Assembly: GCA_040752855.1 (NCBI GenBank)
Contig: JBFMHP010000032.1
Location: 1-64,000, forward strand
Reading direction: 5' to 3'
From: JBFMHP01 sp040752855
Lineage (GTDB): Bacteria > Pseudomonadota > Gammaproteobacteria > RBG-16-57-12
DNA length: 64,000 bases
Position 1 is the first letter of the stretch. The number at the start of each line of letters is the position of its first letter. Below, piece by piece: positions 42,423 to 51,305 of the stretch. The notes below the pieces were generated by a model, which saw only the letters and a list, made by a program, of their open reading frames with translations, did no database searches and had not been told where the DNA came from. The position numbers and the translations under genes were made by a program.

Positions 42423-43171
42423 TGCGCGTCCGTCTGCCATCGCCATCGGCCCTGCTCCAGCGCATCGACTGGCGTCTCGTCATGAACGGGGCGATCGCCC
42501 TCGCCGTGATCGCGGCCCTGGTCGCGCTGTGGTTGAACTCGGAGCGCTTCATGCCGCTGCGCCAAGTGGAGGCGATCGGCGCGCTGAACAAGGTCACTCC
42601 GGCGCAACTTCAAGCCGTTGTTGCACCGCTGGCCGCCGAGGGATTCCTGCGCGTGGATGTCAGCGCCGTGCGCGATCAGGTGCAGGCCATGACCTGGGTG
42701 CGCAGCGCTGCGGTGCGCCGGGTCTGGCCGGACACCCTGGCCATCGAGATCGAGGAACACAAGCCGCTGGCGGTCTGGATCAGGGGCGGCCTGGTTGATG
42801 ACCAAGGCAAGCTGTTTGCTGGCCAAGCGAGCGAGGTCGCCGAGACCCTGCCGGTGTTCAACGGCATCGAGACCCTGAGCAAAACCATGGTCGAGCAGTA
42901 CCGAGCAATAAAGCCGCAACTCGATGCCGTGGAGTTGCGCGTGACAAGCATTGAAGTGAACGAGCGCCGCGCCTGGACCGTGAAGCTCGACAACGGCATC
43001 GAGCTGGTGCTGGGGCGCGAGCTCAAACCCGAACAGATCACGCGCTTTGTGAAGATCTATCCCCAAGTGCTGGCGCCGCGGCTGGCGGAGATTGCGCGGG
43101 TGGATCTGCGTTACACCAACGGCATGGCGGTGCAGTGGAAGATGTACAACGAAATAAAAGGTAGTGCCTGA
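42422..43171 (+). CDS. ftsQ: FtsQ, cell division protein
   Basis: FtsQ is a bitopic divisome protein that binds FtsL and FtsB. The 249-residue product starts with GTG on the last base of the ddl stop. It has one membrane span at about 22-42, then a POTRA domain (RQVEAIGALNKVTPAQLQAV-like region near 47-68 and DQVQAMTWVRSAAVRRVWP near 84-102) and a beta domain to the C-terminus. It shares one base with ftsA. Confidence 0.95.
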   Translation: MRVRLPSPSALLQRIDWRLVMNGAIALAVIAALVALWLNSERFMPLRQVEAIGALNKVTPAQLQAVVAPLAAEGFLRVDVSAVRDQVQAMTWVRSAAVRRVWPDTLAIEIEEHKPLAVWIRGGLVDDQGKLFAGQASEVAETLPVFNGIETLSKTMVEQYRAIKPQLDAVELRVTSIEVNERRAWTVKLDNGIELVLGRELKPEQITRFVKIYPQVLAPRLAEIARVDLRYTNGMAVQWKMYNEIKGSA

Positions 43172-44406
43172 TGTCGAAACGCTCGGAAAAGAATCTGATT
43201 GTCGGCCTGGATATCGGCACCTCGAAGGTCGTGGCGATCGTCGGTGAGGTGACGCCCGAGGGCACCATCGAGGTGATCGGCCTCGGCTCGCATCCTTCGC
43301 GCGGCTTGAAGAAGGGCGTGGTGGTCAATATCGAATCCACCGTGCAGTCGATCCAGCGCGCGGTGGAAGAGGCGGAACTGATGGCCGGCTGTCAGATTCA
43401 CTCGGTCTTCGCGGGGATCGCCGGCAGCCACATCCGCAGCCTGAATTCACACGGCATCGTCGCCATCCGCGAAACGGAGGTCAGCAACTTTGATGTCGAT
43501 CGCGTGATCGATGCCGCGCGCGCCGTGGCGATCCCGGCGGATCAGAAGATCCTGCATGTGTTGCCGCAGGAATTCATCATCGACAACCAGGAAGGCATCC
43601 GCGAACCGATCGGGATGTCCGGTGTGCGCCTGGAGGCCAAGGTGCATCTGGTGACCGGCGCGGTGAGTGCCGCGCAGAACATCATCAAATGCATCCGCCG
43701 CTGTGGGCTGGATGTCGACGACATCATCCTCGAACAGCTGGCCTCGAGCTATGCGGTGCTCACCGAGGATGAAAAGGAACTGGGTGTCTGTCTGGTGGAT
43801 ATCGGCGGCGGCACGGCGGATATCGCGGTGTTCACCGATGGTGCGATCCGCCACACCGCGGTGATCCCGATCGCCGGCGACCAAGTGACCAACGACATCG
43901 CCGTGGCCCTGCGCACGCCCACGACGCACGCCGAGGACATCAAACTCAAATACGGCTGCGCGCTGACACAGTTGGCCAACGCGGATGAAACCATCGAGGT
44001 GCCCAGTATCGGCGAGCGTCCGCCGCGCCGACTCTCGCGCCACACCCTCGCCGAGGTGATCGAGCCGCGCTACGAGGAATTGCTCAGTCTAGTGCAGGCC
44101 GAGCTGCAACGTTCCGGATTCGAGCATCTGGTCGCCGCCGGCATCGTGCTGACCGGCGGCAGCTCCAAGATCGAAGGCCTGGTCGATCTGGCGGAAGAAG
44201 TCTTTCACATGCCGGTGCGCCTTGGCGTGCCGCAGAACATTCAGGGGCTGAGTGACGTGGTCTGTAATCCGATCCACGCCACCGGCGTGGGTCTGTTGTT
44301 GTATGGAATGCACAACCGTTATCAGAAGCGCCCAGGCGGGGAAATCGATAACGGTGTGACGGGTTTGTGGAACCGGATGAAGGGCTGGTTCCAGGGCAAT
44401 TTTTAA
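43171..44406 (+). CDS. ftsA: FtsA, actin-like divisome protein
   Basis: FtsA tethers FtsZ to the membrane. The 411-residue actin-fold protein shows the phosphate-1 loop VGLDIGTSKVVAIVGE near 11-26, CLVDIGGGTADIAVF near 209-223, and VLTGGSSKIEGLVDLAEEVF near 326-344. The C-terminal membrane-targeting helix is represented by GLWNRMKGWFQGNF. It is followed by ftsZ after 29 bases. Confidence 0.98.
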   Translation: MSKRSEKNLIVGLDIGTSKVVAIVGEVTPEGTIEVIGLGSHPSRGLKKGVVVNIESTVQSIQRAVEEAELMAGCQIHSVFAGIAGSHIRSLNSHGIVAIRETEVSNFDVDRVIDAARAVAIPADQKILHVLPQEFIIDNQEGIREPIGMSGVRLEAKVHLVTGAVSAAQNIIKCIRRCGLDVDDIILEQLASSYAVLTEDEKELGVCLVDIGGGTADIAVFTDGAIRHTAVIPIAGDQVTNDIAVALRTPTTHAEDIKLKYGCALTQLANADETIEVPSIGERPPRRLSRHTLAEVIEPRYEELLSLVQAELQRSGFEHLVAAGIVLTGGSSKIEGLVDLAEEVFHMPVRLGVPQNIQGLSDVVCNPIHATGVGLLLYGMHNRYQKRPGGEIDNGVTGLWNRMKGWFQGNF

Positions 44407-44435
44407 TTTTGGGTGATAACGAGGAGGAAACAAAA

Positions 44436-45602
44436 ATGTTTGAATTGATCGATTCATATTCGCCGAGCGCGGTCATCAAGGTCATCGGAGTTGGTGGCGG
44501 TGGCGGCAACGCAGTCGAGCACATGGTGGTGCAGGACATCGAGGGCGTGGATTTCATCTGCGCCAACACCGATGCGCAGGCGCTGAAGAATTCCTCGGCG
44601 CGCACGACCCTGCAACTGGGCGGTGACATCACCAAGGGCCTTGGCGCGGGTGCCAATCCTGAGGTGGGCCGTCAGGCGGCGCTGGCCGACCGCGAGCGCA
44701 TCATGGAAGTGATCAAGGGCGCCGACATGGTCTTCATCACCGCCGGCATGGGCGGCGGCACCGGCACGGGCGGCGCGCCGGTGGTGGCGCAGGTAGCCAA
44801 AGAGATGGGCATCCTCACTGTCGCGGTGGTCACCAAGCCATTCCCCTTCGAAGGGCGCAAGCGCATGGCAATCGCCGAGCAGGGCATGCGTGAGCTGAGC
44901 GAGCATGTCGATTCGCTGATCACCATCCCGAACGAGAAACTGCTTTCAGTGCTGGGCAAGAGCACCACGCTGCTGGATGCCTTCAAGTCAGCCAACGATG
45001 TGCTGCTCGGCGCGGTCAAAGGCATCGCGGATCTGATCACCCGCCCCGGCTTGATCAACGTGGACTTCGCCGACGTGCGCACCGTCATGTCGGAAATGGG
45101 CATGGCGGTCATGGGCACCGGCACGGCCAGCGGCGAAGACCGCGCCCGCCGTGCGGCTGAAATGGCCATCGCCAGCCCGCTGCTGGAGGACGTGAACCTG
45201 CACGGCGCCCGCGGCCTGCTGGTCAACGTGACCGCCGGTCTGGACATGGCCATCGGGGAATTCGAGGAAGTGGGCAACACCATCCGTGAGTTCGCCTCCG
45301 ACAACGCCACCGTGGTCGTGGGCACCGTGATCGATCCGGAACTGATCAGCGAAATGCGTGTGACCGTCGTCGCCACCGGCCTGGGCCAGGAGCGTCCCGC
45401 CAAGAAGGCCGAGCCGGAAATGCGTGTTGTTTCTGCGCAACAGCCCGAGAAGCGCGAAGTGGTCAACTACGCCGATCTGGAGCGTCCGGCGATCAGCCGC
45501 CGCACGCCGCCAGCGCCGGAAAAGTTCGAGCATCGCGCCACTGGTACGGACGACTTCGACTATCTGGACATCCCGGCTTTCCTGCGCCGTCAGGCTGACT
45601 AA
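44436..45602 (+). CDS. ftsZ: FtsZ, tubulin-like cell division GTPase
   Basis: FtsZ polymerises into the Z ring that drives division. The start at 44436 is set by GAGGAGG 8 bases upstream, giving 388 residues. The tubulin signature GGGTGTGG is at about 106-113, the T7-loop region follows the family pattern (NVDFADVRTVMS near 207-218), and the tail ends with DIPAFLRRQAD, the peptide that contacts FtsA, ZipA and ZapD. ZapD is encoded 11 kb downstream. A long-stem terminator-like hairpin follows the gene. Confidence 0.98.
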   Translation: MFELIDSYSPSAVIKVIGVGGGGGNAVEHMVVQDIEGVDFICANTDAQALKNSSARTTLQLGGDITKGLGAGANPEVGRQAALADRERIMEVIKGADMVFITAGMGGGTGTGGAPVVAQVAKEMGILTVAVVTKPFPFEGRKRMAIAEQGMRELSEHVDSLITIPNEKLLSVLGKSTTLLDAFKSANDVLLGAVKGIADLITRPGLINVDFADVRTVMSEMGMAVMGTGTASGEDRARRAAEMAIASPLLEDVNLHGARGLLVNVTAGLDMAIGEFEEVGNTIREFASDNATVVVGTVIDPELISEMRVTVVATGLGQERPAKKAEPEMRVVSAQQPEKREVVNYADLERPAISRRTPPAPEKFEHRATGTDDFDYLDIPAFLRRQAD

Positions 45603-45612
45603 CCGGGCTTTT

Positions 45613-45664
45613 GACGCATCCGGCCGCCTCCTCGCCACCCATTCCGGCCGGGTGCGTCTATTCT
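45613..45664 (+). terminator. terminator-like hairpin between ftsZ and lpxC
   Basis: GACGCATCCGGCC at 45613-45625 pairs with GGCCGGGTGCGTC at 45646-45658, a 13-bp stem with one G-T pair and a 20-base loop, followed by TATTCTTG. It could reduce readthrough from ftsZ into lpxC; the weak T-tract suggests partial termination. Confidence 0.65.
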
Positions 45665-45720
45665 TGTGAAGTTTGTCAAGAAAAAAGTGCTTAAGAGAGG
45701 TGGTTGATCCACCGACGCTG

Positions 45721-45729
45721 TGCTAGTAT
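45721..45729 (+). promoter_or_regulatory. candidate extended -10 promoter element for lpxC
   Basis: TGCTAGTAT (TGn followed by TAGTAT) lies 42 bases before the lpxC start. There is no good -35 at 17 bases upstream; TTGATC at 45704-45709 is only 14 bases away. An extended -10 can act without a strong -35, so lpxC may have its own promoter. Confidence 0.4.
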
Positions 45730-45770
45730 TTGTTGCATTGTGCCAACATTCGACGAACGAAACGAGAATC

Positions 45771-46682
45771 ATGATCAAACAGCGCACCCTGAAAAATGTC
45801 ATCCGCGCCACCGGCGTGGGGCTGCACACCGGCGAAAAGGTCTATCTCACCTTGAGTCCGGCCCCCGTGGATTGCGGGATCGTGTTTCGCCGCGTTGACC
45901 TCGAAAAGCCGGTCGAGCTGCACGCCAACGCCGAAAACGTCGGCGACACCCGGCTATCGACCACCTTGGTCAACGGGGATGTGCGGGTCTCCACCGTCGA
46001 GCACCTCTTGTCCGCCTTGGCCGGGCTCGGGATCGACAATATCTATATCGACCTGAGCGCTTCCGAGGTCCCTATCATGGACGGCAGCGCCGGACCTTTC
46101 GTGTTTTTGATTCAATCCGCGGGCATCCAGGAGCAGAACGCGCCGAAGCGGTTCATCCGTGTCAAAAAGCCGATATTGGTTGAAGATGGCGACAAATGGG
46201 CGCGATTCGACCCCTATGACGGTTTCAAGGTCGCGTTCAAGATCGACTTCAGCCATCCGGCCTTTCAGGCGCGCCAGCAAGAGGCCTCCATCGATTTTTC
46301 CAGCACCTCGTTCGTCAAAGAGGTCAGCCGCGCACGCACCTTCGGATTCATGCGCGATATCGAACTGCTGCGGCAGAACAAACTGGCGCTCGGCGGCAGC
46401 ATGGACAATGCCATCGTCGTAGACGACTATCGCATCCTCAACGAAGACGGGCTGCGCTACGAGGACGAATTCGTCAAGCACAAGATCCTGGACGCCATCG
46501 GCGATCTGTATCTGCTGGGCCACAGCCTGATCGGCGCCTTCAGCGGCTACAAGTCCGGTCACGCCCTCAACAACCGGTTGCTGCGCGCCCTGTTGGCCGA
46601 TGCCCAGACCTGGGAATTGGTAACCTTCGAGGACGAGGAAAAGGCGCCTATCTCCTTCGCGCAGCCCTCATTTGCCAGTTAA
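45771..46682 (+). CDS. lpxC: LpxC, UDP-3-O-acyl-GlcNAc deacetylase
   Basis: LpxC is the zinc hydrolase that commits substrate to lipid A synthesis. The ATG at 45771 (MIKQRTLKNVIRATGVGLHTG) gives 303 residues; the in-frame extension from 45720 is not needed. Zinc ligands are His78 in VEHLL, His237 and Asp241 in KHKILDAIGD, and His264 in SGHALNN is the catalytic base. The TAA stop is inside the TTAA end of the adjacent foldback element. Confidence 0.98.
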   Translation: MIKQRTLKNVIRATGVGLHTGEKVYLTLSPAPVDCGIVFRRVDLEKPVELHANAENVGDTRLSTTLVNGDVRVSTVEHLLSALAGLGIDNIYIDLSASEVPIMDGSAGPFVFLIQSAGIQEQNAPKRFIRVKKPILVEDGDKWARFDPYDGFKVAFKIDFSHPAFQARQQEASIDFSSTSFVKEVSRARTFGFMRDIELLRQNKLALGGSMDNAIVVDDYRILNEDGLRYEDEFVKHKILDAIGDLYLLGHSLIGAFSGYKSGHALNNRLLRALLADAQTWELVTFEDEEKAPISFAQPSFAS

Positions 46683-46863
46683 CCCGGATATTTCACCACG
46701 GATCGTCGCGAGGGCGCGTAAGGCATTGAAGATTTGGGGCGCACGGAGTTTTTGACGGTGAAGGCATAGTCGACACTATGGCGAACCGGCAAAAGCGAGT
46801 ACGTCACGAAGATTCAATGGATTACGCGGTCGCAGTAGATTCGTGGTGAAATATCCGGGTTAA
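46679..46863. mobile_element. 185-base TTAA-ended foldback element (MITE-like), copy 2
   Basis: Perfect 22-base inverted repeats at 46679-46700 and 46842-46863 begin TTAACCCGGATATTTCACC. They match the ends of the element at 15003-15348 in 19 of the first 20 bases. The two arms continue to pair imperfectly throughout (for example GCGCGTAAG..CATTGAA near 46715-46730 with its partner near 46812-46830) and meet at a central hairpin CATAGT/ACTATG at 46765-46780, within two bases of the exact midpoint. The whole element can therefore fold back on itself. It carries no gene. It starts at the lpxC stop codon. Confidence 0.85.
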
Positions 46864-47020
46864 GCCGCTGCCATATATTGAGAAGTTCCTTGGCGGTTTG
46901 CTGAAGAGTTTTTGGCCGGCTGTTAAGGTATCTTTGTCAGAAATCCCTTATATACGATAAACGTGCGCGTTTTGTGAGCCCGATCACGACGCGCATTTTT
47001 GTTTTTGTACGATCCTGTAG
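46864..47020. terminator. intergenic region with terminator between lpxC and dciA
   Basis: TGCGCGT at 46964-46970 pairs with ACGCGCA at 46989-46995, followed by TTTTTGTTTTTG. This rho-independent terminator would stop transcription from lpxC; A-rich bases on its left allow some action on the convergent dciA transcript too. The remaining bases show nothing recognisable. Confidence 0.75.
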
Positions 47021-47467
47021 TCAGAAATCTGAGTCGTCGATGATGCGTTGGATGGCATCGCGGACACGCTCATCGGGGAGGCTCTCGGTCATTTGCTTGA
47101 GTCGTTTCAGGGTGTCGGGCGACGGGCGGTGGGCGGCAGGGACGGGGAGCGCAGGCGTATGGTCCTGGGGGGCGACCTTCATGTCGATCGAGGTCACGTC
47201 TTTCAGGCCAAGCTTTTGGATCTCTTCGACAATGATGGGCGCCAGATAACGCAGTCGGGTGAGCCACGCCGAGGATTCGACCAGGATGACAGCCGTGTTT
47301 TGCCGGATATTGGCCAAGGTCAGCCGGTCAGCGATGGGTTTGTCGAGGCGCGCGCGCAGCGCCTGGTTCAGCAAAGCGAGGGTGTTTGCGCGCTGGACCA
47401 GACTCTGAAGACGCGGGTCCTGATTGAAATTTAGTATTTTTTTTGAGGTGTGTATTTGGGGGCTCAT
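47021..47467 (-). CDS. dciA: DUF721 protein, likely DciA helicase loader
   Basis: DciA proteins load or stabilise the replicative helicase DnaB in bacteria that lack DnaC/DnaI. The ATG at 47467 (MSPQIHTSKKILNFNQDP) gives 148 residues; a longer in-frame start at 47587 would overlap the divergent M23 gene. The DUF721 core runs from about 20 to 90, with the typical region AVILVESSAWLTRLRYLAPIIVEEI near 57-81 followed by a disordered Pro-rich linker and a helical C-terminal tail. The location between lpxC and secA supports the family call. Confidence 0.85.
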   Translation of the reverse strand: MSPQIHTSKKILNFNQDPRLQSLVQRANTLALLNQALRARLDKPIADRLTLANIRQNTAVILVESSAWLTRLRYLAPIIVEEIQKLGLKDVTSIDMKVAPQDHTPALPVPAAHRPSPDTLKRLKQMTESLPDERVRDAIQRIIDDSDF

Positions 47468-47569
47468 GTTAGGCGGTTTTAGGTCGATATAGTAAAAACT
47501 TAGTGGTTTTGGCTGAAGCCGACTAGCATTGAGTAGTTTCCGGGGTCTTGAAAGAGATATTAGCACCAG

Positions 47570-48502
47570 ATGAACGTCATACTGCAAACAAATCGCATCG
47601 GGAAAAAGACCAGCGTCACGCTCAATCGGTCGCGGCTTTTGGCCTTGGGCGTAGTGATTTTGTTGGTCTTTCCGGCCGCCGTGTTCTCACTGGGGGTTTT
47701 CGTCGGGCAGCAAAACGGCTTGATGCTTCCTGAGGAAATGCAGGCGCTCTGGAACCGGGAGCAGGAAACCCACAAGAGTGAGTTGCTGAAAACGCGCCAG
47801 GAGGCAGAAGACGGACTCAACGCCTTGGCACAGAATGTCGGCAAGCTTCAGGCCCATGTCATGCGTCTGGATGCGCTCGGGCAGCGTCTGGTTGATATGG
47901 CCAATCTGGATAAGGGTGAGTTCGATTTTTCGCGCTCGCCTGCCCAAGGCGGTCCGTTGGCGGTGAGCCTCGAATCCGTCAAGATCGATGATTTTCTCTC
48001 CGCGATGAACTCGCTGGCCCTGCGTCTCGATGACCGGCAGGCCCAGCTCAAGGTGCTGGAAGGGTTGCTGATGAATCGCAGCCTGCAAGCCGAGGTGCTG
48101 CCCGCCGGCCCGCCGGTGGAAAAGGGCTGGCTGTCGTCCTCGTTCGGTATCCGGGTTGATCCATTCTCCGGCAAAAATGAGTTCCATGAAGGTGTCGACT
48201 TCGCCGGCAAGGAAGGTACCAAAATATTGGCGGTGGCCGCAGGTGTGGTGACATGGGCGGGCGAGCGCAGTGGCTATGGGAATCTGGTCGAGGTCACCCA
48301 TGGTAATGGTTATGTCACCCGTTATGGCCACAACAGCGAGATCCACGTGACCGAAGGTCAGACCGTCAAGAAGGGTGAGGTTCTGGCTGCAATGGGTTCC
48401 ACTGGGCGTTCAACCGGTCCTCACGTCCACTTTGAAGTTCTCCGCAACGGCAGGCCGGTGGATCCAATCAAATACGTCACGGCCTCGCCCCGTCAATCCT
48501 GA
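47570..48502 (+). CDS. membrane-anchored M23 peptidase (LytM family)
   Basis: This 310-residue protein has an N-terminal membrane span at about 22-46, a coiled-coil stalk from about 60 to 165, and a C-terminal M23 domain from about 185 to 300. Metal ligands are intact: His206 and Asp210 in FHEGVDFAG, and His287 in PHVHFEVLR, with His254 in RYGHNSEIHV. It is probably an active periplasmic endopeptidase on peptidoglycan crosslinks. It lies between divergent dciA and secA, the place of secM in E. coli. No SecM-like arrest motif is seen. Confidence 0.92.
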   Translation: MNVILQTNRIGKKTSVTLNRSRLLALGVVILLVFPAAVFSLGVFVGQQNGLMLPEEMQALWNREQETHKSELLKTRQEAEDGLNALAQNVGKLQAHVMRLDALGQRLVDMANLDKGEFDFSRSPAQGGPLAVSLESVKIDDFLSAMNSLALRLDDRQAQLKVLEGLLMNRSLQAEVLPAGPPVEKGWLSSSFGIRVDPFSGKNEFHEGVDFAGKEGTKILAVAAGVVTWAGERSGYGNLVEVTHGNGYVTRYGHNSEIHVTEGQTVKKGEVLAAMGSTGRSTGPHVHFEVLRNGRPVDPIKYVTASPRQS

Positions 48503-48530
48503 CGACTTTCCCGCGTTTTTATGCTCTAAT

Positions 48531-48557
48531 CTATCCCCTGAATCTGGGATAGGGGAT
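48531..48557 (+). promoter_or_regulatory. overlapping alternative hairpins in the secA leader
   Basis: CTATCCC at 48531-48537 can pair with GGGATAG at 48546-48552, while the overlapping ATCCCC at 48533-48538 can pair with GGGGAT at 48552-48557. The two stems are mutually exclusive, and the second covers the AGGGG that is the only candidate ribosome site of secA. An ATG at 48556 opens a tiny 10-codon frame that ends inside secA. Confidence 0.4.
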
Positions 48558-48568
48558 GACTTTTACTA

Positions 48569-51271
48569 ATGATCAGTGCGCTAGTTAAAAAGATTTTCGG
48601 CAGCCGCAACGAACGGTTGCTCAAGCAAATGAATAAAAGCGTTGCGCGCATCAATGCGCTGGAGTCTGAGTTCAGCGCCCTTTCCGATGATCAACTGCGC
48701 GCAAAGACCGCCGATTTTCGCGCCCGCGTGGCGGCGGGCGAATCCTTGGATAGCCTCTTGCCCGAGGCGTTTGCCGTGGTGCGCGAGGCCAGCAAGCGTG
48801 TGCTTGGTCTGCGCCATTTCGATGTCCAGCTCATCGGTGGGATGACGCTCGACATGGGCAAGATCGCCGAGATGCGCACCGGCGAGGGTAAAACCCTGGT
48901 GGCGACCCTGCCTGCGTATCTCAACGCCCTGACCGGCGAAGGCGTCCATGTGGTGACGGTCAACGACTACCTGGCTCGGCGCGACGCCGAGTGGATGGGC
49001 CGCGTCTACGGCTTCCTTGGCATGAGTACTGGGGTGATCTATTCGGGCCAGAGCCAGGAAGAGAAACGCGCTGCCTACCGCGCGGACATCACCTATGGCA
49101 CCAACAACGAGTATGGGTTCGACTACCTGCGCGACAACATGGCCTTCAGCATGGCTGAAAAGGTGCAGCGCCCGTTGCACTACGCCATCGTCGACGAAGT
49201 CGACTCGATCCTCATCGATGAGGCGCGCACCCCGCTGATCATCTCCGGTCCGGTGGACGAAAGTTCCGATGTTTATCAGAAGATCGACGCGCTGATTCCC
49301 CAGCTGGTCCGGCAACAAGAGGAGACGGGGCCGGGCGATTATTGGGTCGATGAAAAATTGCGCCAGGTCTTTCTCTCCGAGGAGGGACATCAGCACGTGG
49401 AAGACCTGCTGATGCAGGCGGGGCTGCTGCAGGAAGGCGACAGTCTTTACGATACGGCCAATATCAGCCTGATGCACCATTTGAACGCGGGGCTGCGCGC
49501 GCACAACCTCTATCAGCGCAATGTGCATTACATCGTGCGTGACGGCAAGATCGTGATCGTCGATGAATTCACCGGTCGCACCATGCCCGGCCGCCGTTGG
49601 TCGGAAGGTCTGCATCAGGCGATCGAGGCCAAAGAGCGGGTGATGATCCAGCAGGAAAATCAGACACTCGCCTCCATCACCTTCCAGAATTATTTCCGCT
49701 TGTATGAAAAACTCTCCGGTATGACCGGCACCGCCGATACCGAGGCCTTTGAATTCCACCAGATCTACAACCTGGAAGTGGTCGTGATTCCGACCAACAA
49801 ACCGGTGCAGCGCAAGGATCACGGCGATCTCGTGTTTCTCAGCAAGCAGGAAAAATACGAAGCGGTGATCGCCGACATCAAGGAATGCAGCGCGCGCAGC
49901 CAGCCGGTGCTGGTCGGTACCGCCTCGATCGACGCCTCGGAGCTGCTCTCAGGCCTATTGAAGAAGGAAGGTATCAAGCACGAGGTGCTCAACGCCAAGC
50001 AGCATGAGCGCGAGGCCGAGATCATCGCCAACGCCGGGATGCCGGGCGCGGTGACCATCGCCACCAACATGGCCGGCCGTGGTACCGACATCGTGCTCGG
50101 CGGCAGCCTGGACGCCGAGTTCAAGCGCCTGGGTGAAGAGGCCGATGAGTCGGCCAAACGCGCCGCGCGCGAGGCGTGGCAGCAGCGTCACGATCAGGTG
50201 TTGCAGGCCGGCGGTCTGCACGTGATCGGCACCGAGCGCAACGAATCCCGTCGCGTGGACAACCAGTTGCGCGGCCGCTCTGGGCGTCAGGGTGATCCGG
50301 GTTCAAGTCGTTTCTATGTGTCGCTCGAAGACGACTTGATGCGCATCTTCGCCTCGCAGCGCATCGCCGGTTTGATGCAGAAACTCGGCATGCAGCGCGG
50401 CGAGTCGATCGAGCATCCATGGGTCTCGCGCGCCATCGAAAACGCCCAGCGCAAGGTGGAAGGGCACAACTTCGATATCCGCAAACAGCTGCTCGAATAC
50501 GATGATGTGGCCAACGATCAGCGCAAGGTGATCTACCAGCAGCGCGATGAGCTGATGGCCGCCGAGGATATCGGTGACACGATCCAGGAGTTGCGCGCGA
50601 TCGTGGTCAATCGCCTGATCGACGAGCATATCCCGCCGCAGAGCCTCGAAGAGCAGTGGGATGTGGCCGGGTTGCGCGAGGCGCTGCAAAAGGAGTTCGG
50701 CGCCGATCTGGACCTTCAGGGTTGGCTCGACGCCGACAAGAATCTGCACGAAGAGCCGCTGCGCGCGCGCATCCTGGAGGAGATCACGCAAGCCTATGTC
50801 GCGAAGGAGGCCGTCACCGGCGCGGCGGTAATGCGTCATTTCGAGAAGGCGGTGATGCTGCAAGTGCTCGATCACTTGTGGAAGGAACACCTGGCGGCGA
50901 TGGACTATCTGCGTCAGGGCATCGGCCTGCGCGGCTATGCCGCCAAAAATCCCAAGCAGGAGTACAAGCGGGAGGCCTTCGAGCTGTTCACCCGTCTGTT
51001 GAACAATATTCAACACGAGGTGATCAAGATCGTTTCACTGGCGCAGGTGCGCACCGAGCAGGATGTCGAGTCGGTGGAGGCGCAACGCCGCGCTAAGGCG
51101 GAGGTCGAACTCAAGCACGAGGAGGTTGCGGCGATCGGCAAGCCGTCCGAGGAGCCGGCCGAGGCCGAATCACAGACCTACGTGCGCGAAGGCCAGAAGG
51201 TCGGGCGCAACGATCCGTGTCCCTGCGGCTCGGGGAAGAAGTACAAGCATTGCCACGGGGCGCTGAGTTGA
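48569..51271 (+). CDS. secA: SecA, preprotein translocase ATPase
   Basis: SecA drives unfolded preproteins through SecYEG. The 900-residue length is normal. The first nucleotide-binding domain has Walker A MRTGEGKT ending near 109 and DEVDSILIDEAR near 208-219. The second has GRGTDIVLGG near 508-517 and RRVDNQLRGRSGRQGDPGSS near 552-571. The C-terminal zinc-binding tail CPCGSGKKYKHCH near 884-896 binds SecB. The only ribosome site is a distant AGGGG inside alternative hairpins. Confidence 0.98.
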   Translation: MISALVKKIFGSRNERLLKQMNKSVARINALESEFSALSDDQLRAKTADFRARVAAGESLDSLLPEAFAVVREASKRVLGLRHFDVQLIGGMTLDMGKIAEMRTGEGKTLVATLPAYLNALTGEGVHVVTVNDYLARRDAEWMGRVYGFLGMSTGVIYSGQSQEEKRAAYRADITYGTNNEYGFDYLRDNMAFSMAEKVQRPLHYAIVDEVDSILIDEARTPLIISGPVDESSDVYQKIDALIPQLVRQQEETGPGDYWVDEKLRQVFLSEEGHQHVEDLLMQAGLLQEGDSLYDTANISLMHHLNAGLRAHNLYQRNVHYIVRDGKIVIVDEFTGRTMPGRRWSEGLHQAIEAKERVMIQQENQTLASITFQNYFRLYEKLSGMTGTADTEAFEFHQIYNLEVVVIPTNKPVQRKDHGDLVFLSKQEKYEAVIADIKECSARSQPVLVGTASIDASELLSGLLKKEGIKHEVLNAKQHEREAEIIANAGMPGAVTIATNMAGRGTDIVLGGSLDAEFKRLGEEADESAKRAAREAWQQRHDQVLQAGGLHVIGTERNESRRVDNQLRGRSGRQGDPGSSRFYVSLEDDLMRIFASQRIAGLMQKLGMQRGESIEHPWVSRAIENAQRKVEGHNFDIRKQLLEYDDVANDQRKVIYQQRDELMAAEDIGDTIQELRAIVVNRLIDEHIPPQSLEEQWDVAGLREALQKEFGADLDLQGWLDADKNLHEEPLRARILEEITQAYVAKEAVTGAAVMRHFEKAVMLQVLDHLWKEHLAAMDYLRQGIGLRGYAAKNPKQEYKREAFELFTRLLNNIQHEVIKIVSLAQVRTEQDVESVEAQRRAKAEVELKHEEVAAIGKPSEEPAEAESQTYVREGQKVGRNDPCPCGSGKKYKHCHGALS

Positions 51272-51305
51272 ACGGCGCGCCCGTTCGCGCGCGAAGGATG
51301 GCGCG

